Source: Snodgrassella sp945267035 (GTDB lineage: Bacteria > Pseudomonadota > Gammaproteobacteria > Burkholderiales > Neisseriaceae). From it: a stretch of DNA of 64,000 nt. Both the position numbers and the translations under genes were made by a program. Below, in pieces: positions 44,990 through 53,369 of this stretch. The stretch spans positions 310,001 through 374,000 of the forward strand of contig NZ_JAFNPF010000001.1 in the NCBI RefSeq assembly GCF_026535915.1, written 5' to 3'. Positions within the stretch are counted from its first letter, which is position 1. Each line of letters begins with the position of its first letter. The notes beneath the pieces were generated by a model. The model saw nothing but the letters and a program-made list of their open reading frames with translations, searched no databases and was not told where the DNA came from.

Positions 44990-45450
44990 AACCCGATAGC
45001 TGATATAAGTTTTCAAATTAGACTCTAACACTTTTTAGCTTACCTTACTGCATTTTTTCTAATGTTAAATTTTCCTCTAAATTTATAGATGACCTATCCA
45101 AAGATTCTTTAGATACTTAAATTTTTTTTATCAATTTTATTCACAGAAGGCATTTGTTCAGAAGTGATTCTAATTTTTTTTGGTACGTCCATTTTCTTTT
45201 AATATCCATTCACTTTTTTCAAAAAATCCTTTTCTCCGATTAATGTTTCGACAAAATAAGTCTCTCCAAATGTCATACTAAATATTTTATCTAGTTTTAA
45301 AAACGTTCATCATTTACCTTCTCATTGGTTTTGTAAAACCCAGTAATCTCTTTTTTAAAGTGTTTCTCAAATTAAACATCTTCTGCATATAGAAAATATT
45401 CGGCATGTTGCCATGATAGACAATCAAATTTAGCTAGTAACTTAACTTCA
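44990..45450 (-). pseudogene. Decayed gene upstream of the amidase, family unknown
   Basis: On the minus strand, three frames give overlapping pieces such as AKFDCLSWQHAEYFLYAED, KEITGFYKTNEKVND, MTFGETYFVETLIGEKDF, PKKIRITSEQMPS and LEENLTLEKMQ, separated by stops. They read as one eroded protein pointing toward the amidase. It may have been the N-terminal part of the same polypeptide or a separate gene. I do not recognise the family. Confidence 0.5.
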
Positions 45451-46061
45451 TTCAAAATAAGTATTGCAAGCTGTGACTATGTTGTCCTATAGAATTTGTG
45501 CGTAATATTGATGATTAATAAGAATAGTGCATGCTTATTAGCACCATTTAGATTATGTTGTTGATGAATCAAGAGGAATCTTGCTGAAGACTAAATACTT
45601 TGTTCATGGCTCTACACGCGAAATAAACGATGAGCTAGCTTAATCAATTTTTTATCAAAAGTGTTTGCAAGATATATTGAATTAAATGATTTAGCGAATG
45701 GGTGGGGTATATCGTGGCTAAACCGCTTCATTTTTAGTGGTTTATCAACATGGTTAGTTGAGCTCTTTAAACCGTTATTTATACTCAATCTTACTTTTAA
45801 GGCTTAAAAAATGTTTATTTATGGACTTATCAAGATGCTGTGGTGTGGGTTTTTTTTAATGAATCAAGTCCCAGGCTAATGTCTTTAGTGGGAAAGAAAA
45901 ACAATACAAACACTCATTGTGGGTTTTATCCACGTCCAAATTGCAGTCTTTAGTCCCACCGGCAAATCAAGCGTAAAGCGTTAATCTAGGAACGCAATGG
46001 GATGTACATGCAATCAGATTAATTCTGAGTGCATACATGAAATGAATGAGAGCAAAGAGGA
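45451..46061. other. Eroded AT-rich region
   Basis: No supported gene in 600 bases between the decayed cassette and the rhodanese gene. Confidence 0.45.
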
Positions 46062-46385
46062 TTAATATCGGGGAATACTTGGGTCAACCATCAGAGACCA
46101 GGCATCAATGCCTCCACTGAGATTATACACATCATCAAAACCATTTTCGGATAAGTATAAGGCAACTTGCAAACTGCGCATGCCGTGATGACAATAAATA
46201 ACAATGGGTAAATCATCTGGAATCTCGTTTTGACGAATCGGAATAAGATTCATCGGAATGTGCATGTGATCAGGTAGTGCAGCAACAAGAACTTCATCTT
46301 GTTCACGAACATCAAGCAAGATAAATGGTTTTTTTTCTGATAACCATTGCTGTAATTGCTTGGGACTGATTTCTTCAACAGACAT
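46062..46385 (-). CDS. Single-domain rhodanese
   Basis: A 107-residue sulfurtransferase domain. It has FILLDVREQDE (the rhodanese DVRE), VIYCHHGMRS holding the catalytic Cys loop, and NLSGGIDAW near the end. Cytosolic, with no signal peptide. Such proteins move sulfane sulfur from a donor to thiols; the actual partner is unknown. The length is normal for GlpE-type proteins. A standalone gene. Confidence 0.92.
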   Translation of the reverse strand: MSVEEISPKQLQQWLSEKKPFILLDVREQDEVLVAALPDHMHIPMNLIPIRQNEIPDDLPIVIYCHHGMRSLQVALYLSENGFDDVYNLSGGIDAWSLMVDPSIPRY

Positions 46386-47353
46386 AAAAACTTTGATTTC
46401 TTAATGGGTAAATATTGCAGTATTCAAGCGGTGCTAAATACGCTGTTGCCGAAAAAAGCACTCAAGCAACGAAACATATCATACTGCTAAATTTTCCCCA
46501 TTCCCATTACTTTTATACTTGATTTATTCTATGACTGAATAAGACGAATAGACTATCGCTTTCTCAATCCTAATGCTCATTCAAGTTTGATATCACCTAT
46601 AACAGCTCTTGTCATGTATTTTTATCAATAAAATAAGTTGCTGGGGTAGGCAATTTTATCAGGATTAAATAGGTTAAATTCTTGCCCTTGTGCTTATAGA
46701 TATGGCGAATATTCTCTTGTAAAGTGTAGACAAGCGCAAATTTCGTCGCAATTTGCTTATCTTTATAACAACGCCTTGTCAATTTAAGCTGGTTTTAGCG
46801 CGTGACTAGATGCTTAAAATGGCTAGTCTGAGAAAAAATGCGCAAACCGTTGCCTCATGACCCTGTGTATGATAGATAGCTGGTTAATGGGTTCATTCAG
46901 CCATACGCAACGGGCAGCAATTACCACGCTAACAACTTCATCTGACAGCATGTTATTGTTGAGTGAAATAGGTCAATCCTCGGCATCTGGCAAGGTACAA
47001 TCTACAGCGATCTCACCCATTGTCAGCGCACAATTTCTACAGGGTGCTCAATCTGTTTGTGTGGTGATGGTCCAACCGTCTTTAATTGATCAGCAGGGAC
47101 ATTCTGCGTCAGCTTTTTTTGGGTATTAGCTGAAGTTTTTATTTAATTTTATGATTATTTTATTGTAAGAAATTAATTCTGCACTTGGCTTCTGACCTTT
47201 CGCTGTATCAACTCTGTTTCGCTTGCAAATAAACATCCTTAGCTAATTTAGCGTGAAAATTGTCCAACCCATGATGAAATTTTGACCGGATGCTTAAGTT
47301 TGTCATATGCCAATACCGGTGCGTAAAGATATACCTATGGTACGGATAAGCCG
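46386..47353. other. Long intergenic stretch, no supported gene
   Basis: About 970 bases. A 90-codon plus-strand frame (46857-47129, MTLCMIDSWLMGSF...) is Ser-rich, has no domain I know and no ribosome site, so it is not called. It might be an eroded coding fragment. Confidence 0.4.
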
Positions 47354-47581
47354 TTATTTGCGTTGCCATTTGCCATCAGCACCTTTATGGTAAACTTTTT
47401 CCACCGCTGCCCAGGCAACTCTAAACGCGATGGTTTCAGGGTCACTGTTGTCGCGCCGTTTGCTTGGATCTTGATATTCCTGAATGGCATGGTTAAACGC
47501 ATCTTTAAAAATATCCTGTGCATGTTCTGGTAAAACATGGCGCACAGAAGCAGGCAGATCATTGCGTGTTTGATATGGCAT
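47354..47581 (-). CDS. chaB: ChaB family protein
   Basis: A 75-residue protein, MPYQTRNDLPASVRHVLPEH... to GADGKWQRK, that follows E. coli ChaB along its length (MPY, LP-SV-HVLP-HAQDI, VAWAAV). ChaB is a small helical protein linked to the cation transport regulator name; its true activity is unclear. I start at the ATG 47581 with an AAGGAG ribosome site; the frame is open to 47632 without support. Confidence 0.9.
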   Translation of the reverse strand: MPYQTRNDLPASVRHVLPEHAQDIFKDAFNHAIQEYQDPSKRRDNSDPETIAFRVAWAAVEKVYHKGADGKWQRK

Positions 47582-48031
47582 ATTATTTCTCCTTAATGCT
47601 GACAATGATGATGATTCATCGTGGTTTATCAATATAATTCGTTGTTTTAAAACTTAATCTTATTTTAATGATCAGGCAAGTTTATTTTCATAATATTTTC
47701 ATTGGGCTCGCAGTTAAATAAAACTGACGGTGTGGAAAATGATTTGAAATATAAATCAGTTTCTTTGTTACAGGCTAACCCTAAGCTAAGTAACATAATC
47801 AAATTAAGGATCATTGCGCCTAAGTCAAACTGAACAGTTCTTCAGTCATGGGGGAAATGATCATAAAACGTTGTTGCCATATAGTGAGAGATGATATTCG
47901 GTGAGATAATTACACCTAATTTTAGAGTATCTCAGTGTGGGTCTTTGCTGACGCAATCCATGCAATGACAGTATAACTGTGTCTTGGATGATGACCAATA
48001 CTGCCTTAATTCATTATCAGGATAGAACAAT
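47582..48031. other. Divergent intergenic region
   Basis: Spacer between chaB and nfo. A TATAAC box lies near 47972 upstream of nfo. No gene seen. Confidence 0.45.
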
Positions 48032-48877
48032 ATGAAATACATCGGTGCGCATGTGAGTGCGTCTGGTGGTGTGGATAATGCGCCAATAAATGCTAATCAA
48101 ATCGGAGCAACGGCATTTGCCCTGTTTACTAAAAATCAACGCCAATGGTGTGCCAAACCGCTTGAAGCAGCGGTAATTGATCGTTTTAAAAAACATTGTG
48201 AACAATATGGTTTCAGTAGTAAACAAATCCTACCGCATGATAGTTATCTGATTAATTTAGGTCATCCAGATCAGGAGCAATTAGAAAAATCTCGTATGGC
48301 TTTTTTAGATGAAATGCAACGATGTGAGCAATTAGGTTTAACTTTGCTTAATTTTCATCCAGGCAGCCATTTAAAACAAATATCGGTAGATGCATGCCTT
48401 AATCGTATTGCTGAATCCATTAATTTGACCTTAGATAAAACCAGCAATGTGGTGGCTGTGATTGAAAATACCGCAGGGCAAGGATCTAATCTGGGTTATC
48501 AATTCGAGCATCTGGCTGCGATTATTGATCAGGTTGAAGATAAAAGCCGTGTAGGTGTTTGTATCGACACTTGTCATGCCTTTGTGGCTGGATATGATCT
48601 ACGTTCTGAACAAACATGTGAGGAAACGTTTTCTCAGTTTGAAAAGATCGTGGGTTTTCAATATTTACGCGCTATGCACTTGAATGATGCGAAAAGTGAA
48701 TTTGCCAGTCATGTTGATCGTCATCATAGTTTAGGTAAAGGTAATATTGGCGAGGCTGCTTTTAAATACATTATGCGTGATGCCAGAATTGATGAAATCC
48801 CACTTATTCTCGAAACCATCGACCCAGAAATTTGGGGGCAAGAAATAGCTTGGTTAAAGGCGCAAGCTGATATTTGA
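48032..48877 (+). CDS. nfo: Endonuclease IV (AP endonuclease)
   Basis: Nfo cuts DNA at abasic sites with a tri-zinc centre. The 281 residues have MKYIGAHVSASGGV, NFHPGSH (metal His), VIENTAGQGSNLG (metal Glu), GVCIDTCHAFVAGYD (Asp/His), HLNDAKSEF, VDRHHSLGKGNIG and LILETIDPE, covering all standard metal ligands. The length is normal. A hairpin lies 25 bases past the stop. Confidence 0.97.
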   Translation: MKYIGAHVSASGGVDNAPINANQIGATAFALFTKNQRQWCAKPLEAAVIDRFKKHCEQYGFSSKQILPHDSYLINLGHPDQEQLEKSRMAFLDEMQRCEQLGLTLLNFHPGSHLKQISVDACLNRIAESINLTLDKTSNVVAVIENTAGQGSNLGYQFEHLAAIIDQVEDKSRVGVCIDTCHAFVAGYDLRSEQTCEETFSQFEKIVGFQYLRAMHLNDAKSEFASHVDRHHSLGKGNIGEAAFKYIMRDARIDEIPLILETIDPEIWGQEIAWLKAQADI

Positions 48878-48901
48878 GAAATGGACTATTTAGTTGATTA
48901 T

Positions 48902-48921
48902 GCCAAGATTATTATCTTGGC
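48902..48921 (+). terminator. Hairpin downstream of nfo
   Basis: A perfect 8-bp stem (GCCAAGAT with ATCTTGGC, loop TATT), without a clear T-run. Confidence 0.5.
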
Positions 48922-49062
48922 TGAAGAGGTTTGATTTTAAGCTAAGGGTATTTTAATCATGACCATGTTCAACTTAATTTAGCCAAAAATGATCTGATTA
49001 GAAATGTTCATTAATTGGCATTAGTTCTTCAAATCAATCTCTCCTATTTTTGTGTTTACTTT

Positions 49063-49104
49063 AACCATGGCACATATCTATATAATGGATATGGGCCATG
49101 GTTG
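49063..49104. terminator. Long hairpin past the methyltransferase gene
   Basis: AACCATGGC and CATATC pair with GATATG and GCCATGGTT around a 9-base loop, with a single-base bulge on each side. Neither strand has a good T-run, so termination is uncertain. Confidence 0.45.
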
Positions 49105-49108
49105 AATA

Positions 49109-49765
49109 TCAAAATTTGAATTGGCTCGGTTGATTGATGGCTAAACTATGAAGGGTTGGCGCAAGGGTTTCGAACAATACCGTTTCTTGAATTTGGTTGT
49201 TTTGACGTTCAAATAACACTGCTTTCATCAAGGGTGCATCACCGATTATGGCTACCATACGACCATGTTCGGGGATCTGATCGAGCAGAAAGGTGGGCAA
49301 TTGTGAAATGCCTCCTCCTACATAGATAGCAGAAAAAGGCGTCTGGATCAGTTTCTCGCTCAGTCCATCACCCACTTTATATTGAATATTGGTGTAACCA
49401 AGTTCGCTTAAAACGGTTTTCGCCGTTTGTTGTTGTGCAGCATCGATATCTATAGTTAAAACTTGGTTAGCTAATCTGGCCAGCACAGCAGTGGCATATC
49501 CGGAACCTGTGCCAATTTCCACAACCGTGTCTGCAAGGTTTAATTTTAAAGCTTGAATAAGCCGAGCCATCACTTTAGGTTCCAGCATACTACCGCCATT
49601 AGCCAGTGGTAATGATTGATCGCTGTAGGCGAGTTGTTGATGCTGCGGTAAAACAAAGCGCTCACGTGGTATGTCGCTGAGAACATCCAGTAAATCAAAA
49701 TCTAATACGTCCCAGGGACGGATTTGCTGCTCGACCATATTGTAGCGGGCGGTATTGAAATCCAT
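49109..49765 (-). CDS. Protein-L-isoaspartate O-methyltransferase family protein
   Basis: A 218-residue SAM-dependent methyltransferase. It begins MDFNTARYNMVEQQIRPW and has the PCMT blocks RERFVLPQ, YSDQSLPLANGGSMLEPKVMARL (in part), the SAM motif VVEIGTGSGYATAVLA and a late HGRMVAIIG. The S/N-rich active-site block differs from the classical Pcm (which has IGHGQTIS), so the substrate may not be isoaspartate; this betaproteobacterial group is usually annotated by fold only. The ATG at 49765 has a GGAG ribosome site; the frame upstream to 49810 is not supported. Confidence 0.83.
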   Translation of the reverse strand: MDFNTARYNMVEQQIRPWDVLDFDLLDVLSDIPRERFVLPQHQQLAYSDQSLPLANGGSMLEPKVMARLIQALKLNLADTVVEIGTGSGYATAVLARLANQVLTIDIDAAQQQTAKTVLSELGYTNIQYKVGDGLSEKLIQTPFSAIYVGGGISQLPTFLLDQIPEHGRMVAIIGDAPLMKAVLFERQNNQIQETVLFETLAPTLHSLAINQPSQFKF

Positions 49766-50447
49766 GTCGGCTCCAAATTGCTGTGATTGACCAGCTATTC
49801 TATTAATCAATCAGTTGGTGGATGTTAAGTCGTATTAAGCTTGTAAATAAATATCTGAATGTGAATTATAAAACGATTTAACTATTGACAATAGTGTAAA
49901 TGTTAAGGAAAAAGGGTTTAAATAAAGGGTGAGGTGGTTAAATCACAGAGGCTTTGGGTTTGGTGTCTAAAAGATTTGCTCGATCCGGTCGCTTAATGGT
50001 GCAGTTGGCATAAAACGAATGCAGACCATGAATACCTTTTTTGTTTGCCATACTCTGTACAATAAAGTATTTTACTAAATTATTGAAGAAGAACGAAGTT
50101 TGGCTGTCATCAAATCTTAGAGAATCTGCTCGTAATCATGTCCAGCGGCAGTGGTGCAACAGGGGAGGAAATGCCATCACAAAAGGGTGTCTGCCTCATT
50201 GGAATCAGTGTTATTAAACTCAGTTGCAGTGGATGAAGCCGATGGATGTGGTCTCGACCAAATTTTTAAAGTTAGACGTCAATCCGTTGCGATCTATTTA
50301 GCCGGTAAATGATGCAATCTGCTAACAAGGTCTCCCTGGATAATAAAATAAAGCTGACAAATGGCGGTGTTTATTTTTGTAGTTCAGGGTTGATGTAGTT
50401 GGGCGAATACATTTCAGAAATTCAACTGTGCAGGAGGAAGGGGATTT
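49766..50447. other. Divergent intergenic region, no supported gene
   Basis: About 680 bases between the methyltransferase and hydrolase genes. Minus-strand frames at 50322-50662 overlap the hydrolase start and look like shadows. Confidence 0.5.
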
Positions 50448-51467
50448 ATGGTTAATATTTTGCGGTTTATGGTGCTTTTTTGGGTGTTGATTTCTTCCGC
50501 CTCGGCCAGTGTTGGTTTTAAAGAAATAAATCTCACAACCCAGACTCTGCACCCACTTAATATTGCTGTATGGTATCCTGCTAAGGAACAGAAAAAAACG
50601 ACAACTATTGCCGCTAATAAGCTCTTTATTGGTTCGCAAGTGTCCCTCAACGCTGAACCCATTTCATCAGGTCAACATGCCCATCCATTGATCGTGCTGT
50701 CGCATGGTTACAGTGGTAGCTGGCGTAATTTAAGTTGGTTAGCGTATGAATTAAGCAGCTTGGGCTACATTGTGGCTGCACCTACACATCATGACCCTCT
50801 TTCCTCAACCCAGCGAAATAATCAGCCAGCTCAGTTATGGTTGCGGCCGCAGGAATTAAGCATGACAATTGATGCAGTCTTAACAGATCGATCATTGAGT
50901 AAGCTGATTGATAAGGATAAAATTGCTGCCATCGGGCATTCGCTTGGTGGCTGGACGGTTCTTTCTTTAGCTGGGGCCAAATTTGATACCAGACAATTTC
51001 AACAAGATTGCCGGACTCACTCATATTTAAAAGCGTGTCAGCTGATGAATCAGTTAGGTCTGGATCAGCCAGAATTCATTCAACCAACACGTGACGAGCG
51101 AGTGAAAGCGGTGGTTACTTTGGATGCCGGATTGACTAGAGGGATGACAACTGAAAGTTTGCAACAGTTTCAATTACCGATATTAGTGATCGGCGCTGGC
51201 AATGTGGCTAGTAACAGGGAGGTCAAGCTTGAATCAGGGCATATGCAACCCTTTCTGCCTAAGCAGACCTCAACCTTTGTGTTTATCTTTGATGCAACAC
51301 ATTTTAGTTTTATTCAAACGTGTAAACCTCTTACAAAAGGTTTATGGTGTCAGAATGGGTATCAGCGTGATAGAGAGGAAATTCATCGCGAAGTGACTTA
51401 TTTAACCTTGGGTTTTTTGACCAAATTATGGTCAAATAATCCGGTGCAGTTGCAGGACAAGTTTTAA
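50448..51467 (+). CDS. Exported alpha/beta hydrolase (PAF-acetylhydrolase-like)
   Basis: A 339-residue protein with a signal peptide (cleavage near SASA). It has an alpha/beta-hydrolase core: VLSHGYSGSWRNL (oxyanion loop), the nucleophile elbow AIGHSLGGWTVLSLAG with Ser, an Asp in VVTLDAGLTRG or later, and the His in FDATHFSF. The layout resembles platelet-activating-factor acetylhydrolase or dienelactone hydrolase-like esterases of the periplasm. The substrate is unknown. A GGAGGAAGGGG ribosome region precedes the ATG. Confidence 0.8.
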   Translation: MVNILRFMVLFWVLISSASASVGFKEINLTTQTLHPLNIAVWYPAKEQKKTTTIAANKLFIGSQVSLNAEPISSGQHAHPLIVLSHGYSGSWRNLSWLAYELSSLGYIVAAPTHHDPLSSTQRNNQPAQLWLRPQELSMTIDAVLTDRSLSKLIDKDKIAAIGHSLGGWTVLSLAGAKFDTRQFQQDCRTHSYLKACQLMNQLGLDQPEFIQPTRDERVKAVVTLDAGLTRGMTTESLQQFQLPILVIGAGNVASNREVKLESGHMQPFLPKQTSTFVFIFDATHFSFIQTCKPLTKGLWCQNGYQRDREEIHREVTYLTLGFLTKLWSNNPVQLQDKF

Positions 51468-51647
51468 GTTTAGTTGTGCAGTATGTTAATTATTTATTGA
51501 TATCCGGCAACGATGTTTACTGAGCCAAAAAATGATTGATTTTGATCCGCATGGCTAAGTGAAAGATAGTTTAGGGATGGGATATTTAAGACAGAACCTA
51601 TAGGAATGGACTGACTTCTGCCAGTAGTGCAAAAGAGTAGGCTAAGG

Positions 51648-51653
51648 TACAAT
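51648..51653 (+). promoter_or_regulatory. -10 element for tpiA
   Basis: TACAAT within AGGTACAATATCA, 82 bases before the tpiA start. The identical 13-mer lies upstream of acpP. Confidence 0.4.
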
Positions 51654-51735
51654 ATCACCTAAGTTGTCGTCAGATGACGTCGATTAATCATTAAATTGAA
51701 TACAAGGCATGTGCGTGAATCAGGAAAAGAATACG

Positions 51736-52494
51736 ATGTGGCAACAAAAATGGATCATGGGTAACTGGAAGATGAACGGCAGTTTGGCCAGCAATCAGCA
51801 GTTACTACTAGCATTGCAGAAGCCAGTTTCAGCAGCGTCTGCTCAGGTTTATTGCGCAGTTGCTGTTCCTGATGTATACCTGACAAGCGCTAAAGAGCAG
51901 GTGCGTGGTTTTCCTTTGGTAATAGGCGCACAAGACGTCAGCAGATTCGGAGATTTTGGTGCCTATACTGGTGAAATCAACGCGCAAATGCTTGCTGATG
52001 TAGGTGCTGGCTTTGCGTTGATAGGGCATTCGGAAAGACGTCAGTATTTTCAAGAAGATAATGCAATTTTGTTATCTAAATTGCAGCATTGTCTGTCTGC
52101 ACACATTTTACCTATTTTGTGTGTTGGCGAAACCTTAGCACAACGAGAATCAGCTCAGGAAAAAGCCGTTGTGGGCGATCAGTTGGCGATATTGGCTGAA
52201 TTGAGTGCAACAGAGGTAGTCGTGGCCTACGAGCCAGTATGGGCGATTGGAACTGGCAAAATACCCACTACGCGTCAGATTGCTGAGATGCATCAGTTTA
52301 TTTATCATCAAATCTTGTCATTATGCGGTAAAGATGTTAAAATCCGCGTCCTTTATGGCGGTAGTGTCAACACAAAAAATGCAGCAGAAATTTTGGCTGT
52401 GCCGCATGTTGACGGTGCTCTGGTTGGCGGTGCCTCTCTGCAGGCTGATAGTTTTACCGCTATTATTCAGGCCGCTTGCGCGCCTGCTCTATAA
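51736..52494 (+). CDS. tpiA: Triosephosphate isomerase
   Basis: TpiA interconverts dihydroxyacetone phosphate and glyceraldehyde-3-phosphate. The 252-residue protein has MGNWKMNGS (catalytic Lys), IGHSERRQYF (catalytic His), VVAYEPVWAIGTGK (catalytic Glu), and VLYGGSVNTKNA. I start at ATG 51736; an ATG at 51709 is also in frame but the residues from 51736 fit the family start and an AGGAAAAG site precedes it. The next gene, secG, starts 11 bases after its stop, so the two are linked. Confidence 0.97.
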   Translation: MWQQKWIMGNWKMNGSLASNQQLLLALQKPVSAASAQVYCAVAVPDVYLTSAKEQVRGFPLVIGAQDVSRFGDFGAYTGEINAQMLADVGAGFALIGHSERRQYFQEDNAILLSKLQHCLSAHILPILCVGETLAQRESAQEKAVVGDQLAILAELSATEVVVAYEPVWAIGTGKIPTTRQIAEMHQFIYHQILSLCGKDVKIRVLYGGSVNTKNAAEILAVPHVDGALVGGASLQADSFTAIIQAACAPAL

Positions 52495-52505
52495 AAGTTG
52501 ACCTT

Positions 52506-52871
52506 ATGGAAGCATTTAAAACCATTATTTTAATCGTAAATATATTTGCCGCACTGTTTGTGATCGTGCTGGTACTGATGCAGCAGGGCAAAGGTGCTGA
52601 TGCTGGTGCTGCTTTTGGCTCAGGTAGTGCTCAAGGTGTATTTGGTGCTGCCGGTAATGCAAATTTTCTCAGTCGCAGTACTGCGATTGCGGCTACTATC
52701 TTTTTTGTGACGTGTTTGGCTCTGGGATATATTTCCACTCACGGTCGTACCGGTCTGGATTTCAGTAATGTGAATCAGAAACCAGTGGTGCAGCAGCCTG
52801 CTGCTAATCAACCAGTCAGTGCACCAGTCACACCTGCTGCTCCGGCTAATAAACCAGTTATACCGGAGTAA
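52506..52871 (+). CDS. secG: SecG preprotein translocase subunit
   Basis: SecG is a small two-span inner-membrane protein that assists the SecYEG channel. The 121 residues show LVLMQQGKGADAGAAFGSG, here LMQQGKGADAG, and the VFGAAGNANFLSRSTA loop (shown in part as GNANFLSR), with a Pro/Ala-rich C-terminal tail. I start at 52506, the ATG that gives MEAFKTIILIVNI. A tRNA-Leu follows 15 bases downstream, a conserved neighbour in proteobacteria. Confidence 0.95.
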   Translation: MEAFKTIILIVNIFAALFVIVLVLMQQGKGADAGAAFGSGSAQGVFGAAGNANFLSRSTAIAATIFFVTCLALGYISTHGRTGLDFSNVNQKPVVQQPAANQPVSAPVTPAAPANKPVIPE

Positions 52872-52886
52872 TATTGTTTAAATTTA

Positions 52887-52972
52887 GCCGACATGGTGAA
52901 ATTGGTAGACACGCCATCTTGAGGGGGTGGTGACCCTAGGTCGTACGAGTTCAAGTCTCGTTGTCGGCACCA
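52887..52972 (+). tRNA. tRNA-Leu (anticodon GAG)
   Basis: An 86-base class II tRNA. The acceptor GCCGACA pairs with TGTCGGC. The anticodon loop TTGAGGG carries GAG, and there is a long variable arm (TGACCCTAGGTCGT region), a T loop GTTCAAG and an encoded CCA. secG lies directly upstream, as in E. coli secG-leuU. Confidence 0.96.
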
Positions 52973-52981
52973 TAAATGAAT

Positions 52982-53007
52982 AAGGGCAGCCTGTAAGGCT
53001 GCCCTTT
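52982..53007 (+). terminator. Terminator of secG-tRNA-Leu
   Basis: A perfect 10-bp stem (AAGGGCAGCC with GGCTGCCCTT, loop TGTAA) ends in a short T-run. Confidence 0.85.
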
Positions 53008-53369
53008 GAATTTCTAGCAACGATCAATGATTCATAGATCAATTAATGAATTTTTGCATTTGGCTAAACACAATATTTTATTCGTAAAACTTATTCTAGT
53101 AATTCTTAATTAGAATAATCCTCTAGATAAGTCGTGACTGAAAGTATTGTTACGGTTCAAAGAGGAAATTTATTCATAGCCAGTAACGCTAACCGTACAC
53201 GCTGACGGCTTTTAAACTGGCTACTTTTAGCCATGATGGGCATTGAATCTCAGCATAACACCTATTGATTGATGATCAGGATCAGATTCAATAAACTTTT
53301 TTATCGTTAATATCACGGCAAATTATATTGTTGATGGTAACCCTATTATAGACAAGCGGAATTCATTTT
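53008..53369. other. Intergenic, no gene seen
   Basis: Spacer between the tRNA-Leu terminator and the oligopeptidase gene. No supported feature. Confidence 0.5.

Noticed and set aside
46857..47129. 90-codon plus-strand frame
   Set aside because: Ser-rich text with no domain and no ribosome site; the region shows no other sign of a gene.
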